A stretch of DNA of 64,000 nucleotides, from NCBI GenBank assembly GCA_947450115.1, contig CANFUE010000002.1:1-64000 (forward strand), read 5' to 3'. Position 1 is the stretch's first letter. The number at the start of each line of letters is the position of its first letter. Of the stretch, positions 18,652 to 27,815 are shown piece after piece. The DNA is from Acidimicrobiaceae bacterium (GTDB lineage: Bacteria > Actinomycetota > Acidimicrobiia > Acidimicrobiales > Ilumatobacteraceae). The notes under the pieces were generated by a model, which ran no database searches, was not told the DNA's origin, and saw nothing but the letters and a program-made list of their open reading frames with translations. The translations under genes were made by a program, and so were the position numbers.

Positions 18652-21600
18652 GTGATGTTTCAAACCATGAAAAAAACCTCAGTGCTGCTATCGCTGGCTC
18701 TAGTAATGAGCCTTGGCGCGCTGAGTTCATGTGGCCAGAGCGACAGCAAAACCCGCAACGTGGTTTCACCTGTTGGAACTGCCTGCAAAACTGCCGGCAA
18801 AACAACAAAAGTTTCCGGTGTAGCTGTGGTGTGCGCGGCTACAAGAAGTACAAAAGTTTGGTACGAAACTGCTGTCTCAAAAACGCCACTCAAGACATGC
18901 ACGAAATCAGGAGCCATCAAGAAACAAAAATCTGTTGTTGTTGTGTGTGGAGTGAACAAGAAAAAAAAGAAATTATGGACTCCAACAAAACCATTACCAA
19001 TTCGAGTGATTCAAGCGTCACTCGAAGCAGCTCTCTCACTGCCAGTGACCTCCTCACAAAATCCTGACAGTATTCCAGCGCCTCCTGAACCACTTGTCTC
19101 CACCGATGTCACGACACCACCAAATACCACCCCACCAGCAACCACTCCATCGACACCGACACCAGTTTTTCAACTCCCTGCATCGTTCACGAACTACACC
19201 ACTGAGAATGGATTAGGAAGCGACCTAGTACGCGGGGTGTACACAACTGGGTCAACTGTGTATGCCGCAACCGATGATGGGCTCAGCATCTCCACCAACG
19301 AAGGCGCCACCTTCACGAACTACACCACTAAAAACGGTTTAGGCAGCGACCTAGTACGCGGGGTCTATGCAGTTGGGTCAGACGTGTACGCAGCCACCTG
19401 GGGTGGCGGCGTGAGTATTTCCACTAATGGTGGCACCACATTCACCAGCTACACCGCTACCAACGGTTTAGGAAGCAACTACGTACTTGGGATCTATGCA
19501 GTTGGGTCAAACGTTTACGCCGCAACTTGGGGCGGCGGTGTGAGTATTTCCACTGATGGTGGCACCACATTCACCAGCTACACCACTGAAAACGGTCTAG
19601 GAAGTAACTACGTACTTGGGATCTATGCAGTTGGGTCAAACGTGTACGCCGCAACTTGGGGCGGCGGCGTGAGTATTTCCACTGATGGTGGCACCACATT
19701 CACCAGCTACACCACTGAAAACGGCCTAGGAAGCAACAAAGTACGCGGGGTGTACGCAATTGGGTCAACCGTGTACGTCGCAACCGATGACGGGCTCAGC
19801 ATCTCCACCAACGAAGGCGCCGCATTCACGAACTACACCACTGAAAACGGCCTAGGAAGCAACGAAGTGCTTGGGGTGTACGCATTTGGGTCGACCGTGT
19901 ACGCCGCAACCGATGGCGGCCTGAGCATTTCCACCAACGGCGGCAAATCATTCACGAACTACACCACTTCTGACGGATTAGGAAACAACAATGTATTTGG
20001 GGTGTACGCAATTGGGTCGACCGTATACGCCGCAACCTTTAGTGGAGTTGGCGTCTCGAGTCTTTCCCAGGCATCAGCACCGTCAACAAACGCACCTCCA
20101 ACAACCTCTGCCAACGTCAACACCACAAGCAGCACACCCAAAACTACAACCGCACCACCAACAACCTCTGCCAACATCAACACCACAAGCAGCACACCCA
20201 AAACAACAAACGCACCACCAACAACCGCTTACATCAACAGTGCAACAACCGCACCACCAACAACCGCGAACTACATCAACACCTCCAGCAGCACACCCAA
20301 AACAACAAACGCACCACCAACGACCTCTGCCAACATCAACATTGCAACAACCGCACCACCAACAACCGCGAACTACATCAACACCTCCAGCAGCACACCC
20401 AAAACAACAAACGCACCATTGACAACCTCTGCCAACATCAACAGTGCAACAACCGCACCACCAACAACCGCACCACCTGCTGCCGACACAAAGCCTTGCT
20501 CAACCAAGGTCACCGCATGGGGGAACAATGGATCTGGCCAAACAACAGTTCCTGAGGGGTTAACAGGCGTCACCGCCATCGCTGCAGGTGCCAGTCACAC
20601 AGTCGCACTTAAAAGTAACGGCACGCTCGTCGCATGGGGGAACAATGGATCACTCCAAGCGATAGTGCCTCAGGGGTTAACAGGCGTCACTGCCATCTCT
20701 GCAGGTGTCAGTCACACAGTCGCGCTCAAAAGTGACGGCACCGTCTTCGCATGGGGAAACAACCAGTTTAACCAAGCAACAGTGCCTGAGGGTTTAACAG
20801 GCGTCACCGCAATCAGCGCAGGCCCGTATCACACAGTCGCACTCAAAAGTGACGGGACCGTCGTCGCATGGGGGAACAACACATCTGGCCAAACAACAGT
20901 TCCTGAGGGGTTAACAGGCGTCACCGCCATCACCGCAGGCGACGGTCGCACAGTCGCACTTAAAAGTAACGGCACCCTCGTCGCATGGGGAAAGAACCGG
21001 AATGACCCAGAGACGGTGCCTGAGGGTTTAACAGGCGTCACCGCAATCAGCGTAGGCGGCAATCACACAGTCGCACTCAAAAGTGACGGCACCCTCATCG
21101 CATGGGGGAACAACTTATTTGGCCAAACAACAGTTCCTGAGGGGTTAACAGGCGTCACTGCAATCGCTGCAGGCGACCGTCGCACAGTCGCACTCAAGAG
21201 TGACGGCACCGTCGTCGCATGGGGGCACAACACATTTGGCCAAACAACAGTTCCTGAGGGGTTAACAGGCGTCACCGCAATCGCTGCAGGCGACCGTCAC
21301 ACAGTCGCACTCATGAACACAGGGTCATGCCCAATAACCGCATGGGGAGACAACGGATTCCGCCAAACAGCTGTGCCTTCGAATTTGATAGGCGTCATCG
21401 CCATCGCCACTGGGGCCAGTCACGCAGTCGCACTCAAAAGTGACGGCAAAGTCGTCGCTTGGGGAGACAACGGATTTGGACAGGCAACAGTACCGAAGGA
21501 TTTAACGGGCGTCACCGCCATCGCCGCAGGCATCACTCACACAGTCGCACTCAAAAGTGACGGCACCGTCGTCGCATGGGGAGACAACGGATTACGCCAG

Positions 21601-22170
21601 ACGGCTGTTCCTTCAAATTTGACAGGCGTTACCTCCATAGCCGCAGGCGCATATCACACAGTCGCACTCAAAAGTGACGGCACCGTCGTCGCATGGGGAG
21701 ACAACCAGTATGGCCAAGCAACAGTGCCGAAGGGGTTAACAGGCGTCACCGCCATCGCCGCAGGCGGATACCACACAGTCGTACTCAAAAGTGACGGCAC
21801 CATTGTCACATGGGGAAGCAGCGGTTTTTACCAACTAGACGTACCTGGAGGCTTAACAGGCGTCACCGCCATCGCCGCAGGCGGTTACCACACGGTCGTA
21901 CTCAAAAGTGACGGAACCATCGACGCATGGGGATGGGGTTTCTATGGGGAAACAGCGGTACCAAAAGGGTTGACAGGCGTCACCGCAATCGCCGCAGGCG
22001 GATTCCACACAGTCGTACTCAAAAGTGACGGCACCATCGACGCATGGGGAGACAAACGGTATGGCCAAACAACAGTGCCGAATGGTTTAACCGGCGTCAC
22101 CTCAATCGCCGCAGGCTTGGCCTATTCGACCGTATTGCAAAGTGTGGGAGTTACTCGGAAGAACGAATGA
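18652..22170 (+). CDS. Large repeat lipoprotein: duplicated Cys/Trp motif, 7 propeller-like repeats, Thr/Pro linker, 14 RCC1-like repeats
   Basis: 1172 aa; LGALSSCG lipobox; 7x FTNYTTENGLGS..VYAATxxGLSISTNxG; 14x VVAWGDNxxGQTTVPxGLTGVTAIAAGxxHTVALKSDGT. Confidence 0.93.
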   Translation: MMFQTMKKTSVLLSLALVMSLGALSSCGQSDSKTRNVVSPVGTACKTAGKTTKVSGVAVVCAATRSTKVWYETAVSKTPLKTCTKSGAIKKQKSVVVVCGVNKKKKKLWTPTKPLPIRVIQASLEAALSLPVTSSQNPDSIPAPPEPLVSTDVTTPPNTTPPATTPSTPTPVFQLPASFTNYTTENGLGSDLVRGVYTTGSTVYAATDDGLSISTNEGATFTNYTTKNGLGSDLVRGVYAVGSDVYAATWGGGVSISTNGGTTFTSYTATNGLGSNYVLGIYAVGSNVYAATWGGGVSISTDGGTTFTSYTTENGLGSNYVLGIYAVGSNVYAATWGGGVSISTDGGTTFTSYTTENGLGSNKVRGVYAIGSTVYVATDDGLSISTNEGAAFTNYTTENGLGSNEVLGVYAFGSTVYAATDGGLSISTNGGKSFTNYTTSDGLGNNNVFGVYAIGSTVYAATFSGVGVSSLSQASAPSTNAPPTTSANVNTTSSTPKTTTAPPTTSANINTTSSTPKTTNAPPTTAYINSATTAPPTTANYINTSSSTPKTTNAPPTTSANINIATTAPPTTANYINTSSSTPKTTNAPLTTSANINSATTAPPTTAPPAADTKPCSTKVTAWGNNGSGQTTVPEGLTGVTAIAAGASHTVALKSNGTLVAWGNNGSLQAIVPQGLTGVTAISAGVSHTVALKSDGTVFAWGNNQFNQATVPEGLTGVTAISAGPYHTVALKSDGTVVAWGNNTSGQTTVPEGLTGVTAITAGDGRTVALKSNGTLVAWGKNRNDPETVPEGLTGVTAISVGGNHTVALKSDGTLIAWGNNLFGQTTVPEGLTGVTAIAAGDRRTVALKSDGTVVAWGHNTFGQTTVPEGLTGVTAIAAGDRHTVALMNTGSCPITAWGDNGFRQTAVPSNLIGVIAIATGASHAVALKSDGKVVAWGDNGFGQATVPKDLTGVTAIAAGITHTVALKSDGTVVAWGDNGLRQTAVPSNLTGVTSIAAGAYHTVALKSDGTVVAWGDNQYGQATVPKGLTGVTAIAAGGYHTVVLKSDGTIVTWGSSGFYQLDVPGGLTGVTAIAAGGYHTVVLKSDGTIDAWGWGFYGETAVPKGLTGVTAIAAGGFHTVVLKSDGTIDAWGDKRYGQTTVPNGLTGVTSIAAGLAYSTVLQSVGVTRKNE
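20088..20480 (+). repeat. Thr/Pro/Ser linker repeats inside the propeller lipoprotein
   Basis: Imperfect units encoding APPTTSANINTTSSTPKTTN / APPTTANYINTSSSTPKTTN and shorter APPTT..INSATT variants. Confidence 0.85.
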
Positions 22171-22441
22171 CCCGCTGCATCTCTTCTATTTGCAACGGAT
22201 CATGCAGGTGAATAAGCCGCGCGTACGCCTTCAACCCCCGCGCAGTTGCCCGCACTCTGATGGGAATGCGCTCCCCCAAATCGCTTGCGTATCCCCGAGG
22301 AATATCAACACTTTCAATTCCTAAATCGTGCAGGTCTTGCTCGGTGGCACCGAGCTCGCCGCCATAAGACATATACGTTTCTGCATCAACAAAAAAAGTG
22401 AACTCGCGCAACGGCTCAGGGTCAACATCCGAAAAACTCAC
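22151..22441 (-). CDS. Hypothetical protein (96 aa)
   Basis: ORF lies between convergent and divergent genes; MSFSDVDPEPLREFTFFVDAETYMSYGGELGATEQDLHDLGIESVDIPRG reads as a genuine soluble protein; overlaps the 3' end of the upstream gene by 20 bp. Confidence 0.6.
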   Translation of the reverse strand: MSFSDVDPEPLREFTFFVDAETYMSYGGELGATEQDLHDLGIESVDIPRGYASDLGERIPIRVRATARGLKAYARLIHLHDPLQIEEMQRVIRSSE

Positions 22442-22498
22442 AGGATTATTGTTCCAGAGAGTTCTCTCACTTGCATGATTCGCCCTACCATCAGGTGC

Positions 22499-23755
22499 AT
22501 GAATATCGCCAAGGTACCCCTCAATGAAATCAACATCTCAGACCCAGAATTTTGGGCGAAAGATCGTGAATACCGTGAAGGGGCATTTCATACCTTGCGC
22601 CAAGAATCGCCGTATCAGTTTTTTGAAGAGTGGGAATTTGAAGACTCCCCCATTCCACGCGGGCCTGGCTATATTGCCCTTACGCGCCATGACGATATTT
22701 GGCATGTGAGCCGACACCCCGAGCTTTTTTGCAGCGGTCAAGGTTCGAACATTGCCGACCTGACAGTAGAACTCAATGAATTCTTTGGCTCCATTATTGC
22801 GATGGACGACCCCAAGCACTTCCGTTTGCGTTCAATCGTTTCGAAAGGATTCGCGCCGAAAGAAATTAAGCGCGTTGAAGACTTCGTGACTAATAAAGCA
22901 ACTGAATTAGTTGACAATCTTCTTGCCAAATTTCCCAATGGTGAATGTGATTTCGTGAATGAAATTGCCGCGCCATTCCCATTGGAAATTATTTGCGAGA
23001 TGATGGGAATACCACGAGCCGACTACGCACAAATTTTCAAGTGGACCAATACCATTCTTGGTATTGGAGACCCAGAACTCGTCACCAGCATCGACGACCT
23101 CCTCATGGCTGGCTTAGAAATGTTTAACTACGCGCAAGCTTTAGGTGAAGATCGCTTGCAAAACCCAGTAGACGACATCACCTCAGTGATGATGCATGCC
23201 GAAGTTGATGGTGAGCGCCTCACTACTCAAGAGTTTGGCTCATTCTTTATTCTCCTCGTAGTTGCCGGCAACGAGACAACCCGCAATGCCATTAGTCATG
23301 GCATGAAACTTATTACCGACCATCCCGACCAACGCGAGATTTGGTGGAATGATTTCGACAAGAACACCAAAACTGCTGTTGAAGAAATTGTGCGTTACTC
23401 CTCGCCCGTTATCCACTTCCGTCGCACCGCCACACAAGACACCGACATCAACGGATTTCACATTAAAGAAGGCCAGAAATTGGTGATGTGGTACAACTCG
23501 GGTAACCGTGATGAAACTATTTTCACCAACCCTCACTTGTTCGATGTATTGCGCATTCCACAGCCGTCGCAAATTGGTTTTGGTGCCGGTGGCCCACACT
23601 TCTGCTTAGGGGCAAACCTTGCACGCCGAGAAATTGCTGTGATGTTCGATGAAATTCGACGTCGCCTTCCCAAGATGCGCATTACTGGTGAACCAGCAAT
23701 GCTGCAGAGCAACTTCATCAACGGCATCAAGCGCATGCCCTGCGCCTGGAACTAA
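22499..23755 (+). CDS. Cytochrome P450
   Basis: AGNETTRNA I-helix, EEIVRYSSPVIHFRR (ExxR), FGAGGPHFCLGANLARREI haem-Cys motif; start trimmed to ATG 22499 (MNIAKVPLNEINI). Confidence 0.94.
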   Translation: MNIAKVPLNEINISDPEFWAKDREYREGAFHTLRQESPYQFFEEWEFEDSPIPRGPGYIALTRHDDIWHVSRHPELFCSGQGSNIADLTVELNEFFGSIIAMDDPKHFRLRSIVSKGFAPKEIKRVEDFVTNKATELVDNLLAKFPNGECDFVNEIAAPFPLEIICEMMGIPRADYAQIFKWTNTILGIGDPELVTSIDDLLMAGLEMFNYAQALGEDRLQNPVDDITSVMMHAEVDGERLTTQEFGSFFILLVVAGNETTRNAISHGMKLITDHPDQREIWWNDFDKNTKTAVEEIVRYSSPVIHFRRTATQDTDINGFHIKEGQKLVMWYNSGNRDETIFTNPHLFDVLRIPQPSQIGFGAGGPHFCLGANLARREIAVMFDEIRRRLPKMRITGEPAMLQSNFINGIKRMPCAWN

Positions 23756-23760
23756 CAGGA

Positions 23761-24486
23761 GTGCCTTCAGCACCATATGTTCCCTTCTCTGGTGTCTTTG
23801 GTGGCGGTGGCCTCTTTGGCATTGGTTACGGAATGGGCGTTGTTGACGGACTACATGCCAGAGGTATCGACTTAACAAATAGCCCCATGCTTGGCACCTC
23901 TGCAGGTTCCTGGGTCGCAACTGCAACTGCATTAGGTGTTCCCTTTAGCGCACTTGCAGCACTTCCTGTTCCACGTTTTCCAAATCCGAAATCGGGAGTG
24001 CTTGCAGCATCAGCAGAAAAGGTATTTGGAAAATCCAATAGTGCATTGGTGCATGTTGTTGCTTGCCAACTACCCCACTTGCGCCGTACCGAACTGAGCG
24101 GTGCAGATTATTCACTCTCGTCGCTCGTGGCGGCATCGTCAGCTGTACCAGGGCTCCTTGCACCGCAAAAACTGGGTGCTCGCTTTTACATCGATGGCGG
24201 CGTTCGCTCTGGTGTGAGCGTTGACTGGGCGCACCCGTCGGAGACGCTGATTGTTATTGCACCACTTGCCGGTGCAATGTTCGGCCCGTTTGGTTCTTTT
24301 GTTGAGCGCAAAATGAGACGCGAAATGAAAGAGTGGCAGGAGAAATACTCTGGACGCATTTTGCTGTTCGCACCCAAGGAATCGACCTCGCATATAGCGA
24401 CGCGCCCACAACACCTTTTTGACAAAGAAAAAGCGTTAGCTGCTTATGAGCACGGGCTCAATGAAGCAACTAACGCTGTTCTTTAA
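23761..24486 (+). CDS. Patatin-like phospholipase
   Basis: GVFGGGGLFGIGYGMGVVDGL oxyanion loop, GTSAGS nucleophile, YIDGGVRSG (DGG). Confidence 0.9.
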   Translation: MPSAPYVPFSGVFGGGGLFGIGYGMGVVDGLHARGIDLTNSPMLGTSAGSWVATATALGVPFSALAALPVPRFPNPKSGVLAASAEKVFGKSNSALVHVVACQLPHLRRTELSGADYSLSSLVAASSAVPGLLAPQKLGARFYIDGGVRSGVSVDWAHPSETLIVIAPLAGAMFGPFGSFVERKMRREMKEWQEKYSGRILLFAPKESTSHIATRPQHLFDKEKALAAYEHGLNEATNAVL

Positions 24487-24556
24487 TATTTAGTCGTTTT
24501 CTCGGCGCGAATCGTCACGATTTGCGGGTCATACCGCGCCGAGAACACTCCGGTTT

Positions 24557-27397
24557 TCAGCTGCAGCCAGAGGTGCTGCCGCATGATGGGCACGCATGGC
24601 ACGAGCCGGCACGCTGCATTTGCACACCACACTGCATGCACATTGGAGCATCGCTGTGCGTAATGACGCGAGGGATGCCTTGTGCTGGTGAGTGGTCGGT
24701 GCTTGGTGCAAGTGGTGCAAGACCAGCACTCATCTGTGCGGCAAGTTCACCGGCAGAAGGAATGGTCTTTGGATCTTGTGCCATTTCGTTGCCGCTGCTG
24801 GTTTCAACGATGGTCTCGTCGACACCTGGCAATGTTGGCTGCAAACGCTCGTCACGGCTGAAGATGCCGAGCTCTACGCGCTCGTCGTAGGTGAGGTATT
24901 CCAAGCCCAAACGACGGAACAAGTAGTCCATAATGGACGATGCAATACGAATGTCTGGATCGTCGGTCATGCCTGCTGGTTCGAAGCGCATGTTGGTGAA
25001 TGCTTCAACGAATGCACGAAGTGGAACTCCGTACTGCAAGCCGTAGCTGATGCTCTTGGCAAAGGCGTCCATGATGCCCGACAAGGTGCTTCCCTGCTTC
25101 GACACTGTGAGGAACACTTCACCGGGGCGACCGTCTTCGTATTCGCCGATGGTTGCGAAACCTTTGCAATCGGCAACGCGGAATTCGAAGGTGCGACCAC
25201 GACGTGAGCGTGGCAACTTCTGACGCACTGGCTGAGCAACGATGCGCTCGATGACTTTTTCCACCACTGCAGTTGCAGCACCGGCACCGGAGTCTTTGGA
25301 GTCGTCGTCTTTCTTTGCTGTTGACAAAGGCTGGCCAACTTTGCAGTTGTCGCGGTACACCGCAACAGCCTTCAAGCCGAGCTCCCATGACAACATGTGC
25401 AACTCTTCAATTTCTTCCACTGTTGCCTCTGCAGGCATGTTGACAGTTTTTGAAATGGCGCCCGACAAGAACGGTTGTACCGCTCCCATCATGCGTACGT
25501 GACCTTCGTAGTGAATGGTGTTGTCGCCCATTGAGCAAGCGAACACTGAAAGGTGTTCGGCCTTGATATCGGGTGAGCCAACAATGGTCTTGTTGGTGTC
25601 GATGTAAGCAACGATGCGATCGATTACTGGTTGTTCGTAACCAAGGTTCTTCAAGGCACGAGGAACGGTTTGGTTCACGATGACCATGTTTCCGCCACCT
25701 ACCAACTTCTTGAACTTCACGAGACCGAGGTCTGGCTCAATTCCGGTGGTGTCGCAGTCCATCATCAAACCAATGGTTCCGGTTGGCGCCAAAACTGTGG
25801 CCTGTGCGTTACGCACTCCGTACTCTTCGCCGTCGCGTACTGCGGAGTCCCATGCTTGCGAAGCTGCAAGTACGAGGTCGGGCTGCACGATGTTGACGTT
25901 GTCGATTTCGCGGTCGGCGTCGCGATGCATACGCAGCACCTTCAACATGTGGCTTTCGTTTTCTGCAAAACCAGCATGTGGCCCCATACGACTTGCTGTA
26001 CGTGCACTGGTGGCATATGCATGACCAGTCATCAAGCTGGTGAGTGATGCTGCCCAAGCGCGACCTTCGAGTGAATCGTAAGCCAAGCCAAGTGCCATGA
26101 GAAGTGCGCCAAGGTTGGCGTAGCCAAGGCCCAACTGACGGAACTTCAAGCTGTTCACGCCAATTGCTTCTGTTGGATAGTCGGCACGACCGACAAGAAT
26201 TTCCTGTGCGGTGAACATGATTTCGATGGTGTGCTTGTAAGCGTCAACATCGAAAACGTCGTTACTGTCGAGGTACTGCAAGAGGTTGATAGAAGACAAG
26301 TTGCATGCAGAGTTATCGACGTGCATGTACTCGCTGCAAGGGTTTGAACCATTGATGCGACCCGATGCAGCAGAGGTGTGCCACTTGTTGATGGTGGTGT
26401 CGAATTGCAAGCCAGGGTCGGCGCATTCCCATGAAGCGGTGGCGATTTGGCGCCACAAGTCGCGCGCACGCAAGGTGCGCACTGGGCGGCCATCGACTAC
26501 TGCACGAAGATCCCAATCGCGATCTTCTTTCACAGCGTACATGAACTCATCGGTAATACGTACTGAGTTGTTTGCGTTTTGGTACTGAACCGAAAACGCA
26601 TCGGCACCATCGAGATCCATGTCGAAACCTGCATCGCGCAAAACGCGTGCTTTGTTTTCTTCTTTTGCTTTGCACCAGATGAACTCTTCGAGGTCTGGGT
26701 GATCGACGTTCAAAATAACCATCTTGGCTGCACGACGTGTTTTGCCGCCTGACTTGATGGTTCCTGCGCTCGCATCGGCACCACGCATGAACGACACTGG
26801 GCCAGAAGCCGTGCCACCACCCTGCAGATGCTCGTAGCTGCTGCGAATGTTGCTGAGGTTGATACCTGAACCAGAGCCGCCCTTGAAGATGGTTCCTTCT
26901 TCGCGGTACCAGTTGAGAATGCCGGCCATGGTGTCTTCCACGGCAAGAATGAAGCAAGCACTTGCCTGTTGTGGAACGCCCTTCACGCCAATGTTGAACC
27001 ACACTGGGCTGTTGAATGCTGCACGCTGTGTGACCAAGATGAACTTCAACTCATCGCGGAAAGCTTCTGCTTCTTCTGTGTCGACGAAATAGCCACCCTC
27101 AATACCCCATGTGGTGATGGTGTCGGCCACGCGGTCGATGACCTGACGCAGTGATGATTCACGCTCTGGTGTGCCTGGGGTGCCGCGGAAGTATTTCTGG
27201 GCAACGATGTTGGTGGCGTTCAACGACCACGACGAAGGAATCTCGACGTCTTTTTGCTCGAAAGCAACTGAGCCGTCTTTCCAGTTGGAAATGCGTGCAT
27301 CGCGGCGATCCCATGACACTGAGTCATATGGGTGCTGGCCTGCGGAAGTGAAGTGACGGCGGATGCCAATGGAGAGGCGATCTGGAGCAATAGACAT
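24557..27397 (-). CDS. nrdJ: Vitamin B12-dependent (class II) ribonucleotide reductase
   Basis: 946 aa; FNSPVWFNIG, NPCSEYMHVDNSACNLSSINL, C-terminal CMQCGVQMQRAGSCHACPSCGSTSGCS. Confidence 0.96.
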   Translation of the reverse strand: MSIAPDRLSIGIRRHFTSAGQHPYDSVSWDRRDARISNWKDGSVAFEQKDVEIPSSWSLNATNIVAQKYFRGTPGTPERESSLRQVIDRVADTITTWGIEGGYFVDTEEAEAFRDELKFILVTQRAAFNSPVWFNIGVKGVPQQASACFILAVEDTMAGILNWYREEGTIFKGGSGSGINLSNIRSSYEHLQGGGTASGPVSFMRGADASAGTIKSGGKTRRAAKMVILNVDHPDLEEFIWCKAKEENKARVLRDAGFDMDLDGADAFSVQYQNANNSVRITDEFMYAVKEDRDWDLRAVVDGRPVRTLRARDLWRQIATASWECADPGLQFDTTINKWHTSAASGRINGSNPCSEYMHVDNSACNLSSINLLQYLDSNDVFDVDAYKHTIEIMFTAQEILVGRADYPTEAIGVNSLKFRQLGLGYANLGALLMALGLAYDSLEGRAWAASLTSLMTGHAYATSARTASRMGPHAGFAENESHMLKVLRMHRDADREIDNVNIVQPDLVLAASQAWDSAVRDGEEYGVRNAQATVLAPTGTIGLMMDCDTTGIEPDLGLVKFKKLVGGGNMVIVNQTVPRALKNLGYEQPVIDRIVAYIDTNKTIVGSPDIKAEHLSVFACSMGDNTIHYEGHVRMMGAVQPFLSGAISKTVNMPAEATVEEIEELHMLSWELGLKAVAVYRDNCKVGQPLSTAKKDDDSKDSGAGAATAVVEKVIERIVAQPVRQKLPRSRRGRTFEFRVADCKGFATIGEYEDGRPGEVFLTVSKQGSTLSGIMDAFAKSISYGLQYGVPLRAFVEAFTNMRFEPAGMTDDPDIRIASSIMDYLFRRLGLEYLTYDERVELGIFSRDERLQPTLPGVDETIVETSSGNEMAQDPKTIPSAGELAAQMSAGLAPLAPSTDHSPAQGIPRVITHSDAPMCMQCGVQMQRAGSCHACPSCGSTSGCS

Positions 27398-27516
27398 ATT
27401 CGTTCTTTCTGTAACAAGTGATTTCAGCGGATCTGCTGTATTTCGGACTGGGCGTGTAGCGGGTATAACGGTTTATCAGAAACTGGCGATACAAAACGAC
27501 TTTGTGACTGCGGTCA

Positions 27517-27532
27517 CCACAATATGTTGTGG
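27517..27532. promoter_or_regulatory. Candidate NrdR box upstream of nrdJ
   Basis: CCACAATATGTTGTGG inside the longer dyad TCACCACAATATGTTGTGGTGA (27514-27535); resembles NrdR-box consensus acaCwAtATaTwGtgt. Confidence 0.65.
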
Positions 27533-27557
27533 TGAAACACTCTCACAGCCACGTCTT

Positions 27558-27573
27558 GCACAACTGGTGGTGT
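27558..27573. promoter_or_regulatory. Second, weaker NrdR-like box
   Basis: Reverse strand ACACCACCAGTTGTGC; 41 bp centre-to-centre from the first box. Confidence 0.35.
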
Positions 27574-27721
27574 AATTACAGCATTGTTCTTTACCCTTTG
27601 TCAACGATTGTCGCCCATATGGAAAAAATCTCCTGAAAGTGCCCTTCGGCACCGGAATTCGAACCGCCCAGCCCGCATTTTTCCCATATGAGCTGCCTTT
27701 GACGATACGGCAAGACCCCTG

Positions 27722-27815
27722 TGTGGAGGAAGTGGATAACCCTGTGAATTTCCCTATTTATCAGGGGATGACGCTGTGGATGAGCTGTGTGGAACGGGGG
27801 CTTACCTGTGGACAG
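27722..27815 (+). promoter_or_regulatory. Cluster of DnaA-box-like TGTGGA motifs
   Basis: TGTGGAGGA (27722), AGTGGATAA (27731), TGTGGATGA (27775), TGTGGAACG (27788), TGTGGACAG (27807), all in the same orientation. Confidence 0.35.

Noticed and set aside
19959-20422. Overlapping ORFs in the linker (19991-20422 +, 19959-20201 -)
   Set aside because: Alternate frames of the Thr/Pro repeat; low-complexity products.
20088-20480. Possible CRISPR-like or VNTR DNA array
   Set aside because: Repeats are in frame, imperfect and coding; no unique spacers and no cas genes.
27491-27505. ACAAA-acgac-TTTGT as an additional NrdR box
   Set aside because: Odd-length dyad with a poor core and 26-27 bp spacing, out of helical phase with the main box.
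27398-27800. Cobalamin riboswitch upstream of B12-dependent nrdJ
   Set aside because: No recognisable B12-box or conserved riboswitch core seen by eye; Infernal with the Rfam cobalamin model would settle it.
27616-27815. Chromosomal origin (oriC)
   Set aside because: DnaA-like boxes are imperfect, there is no AT-rich unwinding element, and dnaA/dnaN/gyrB are not adjacent.
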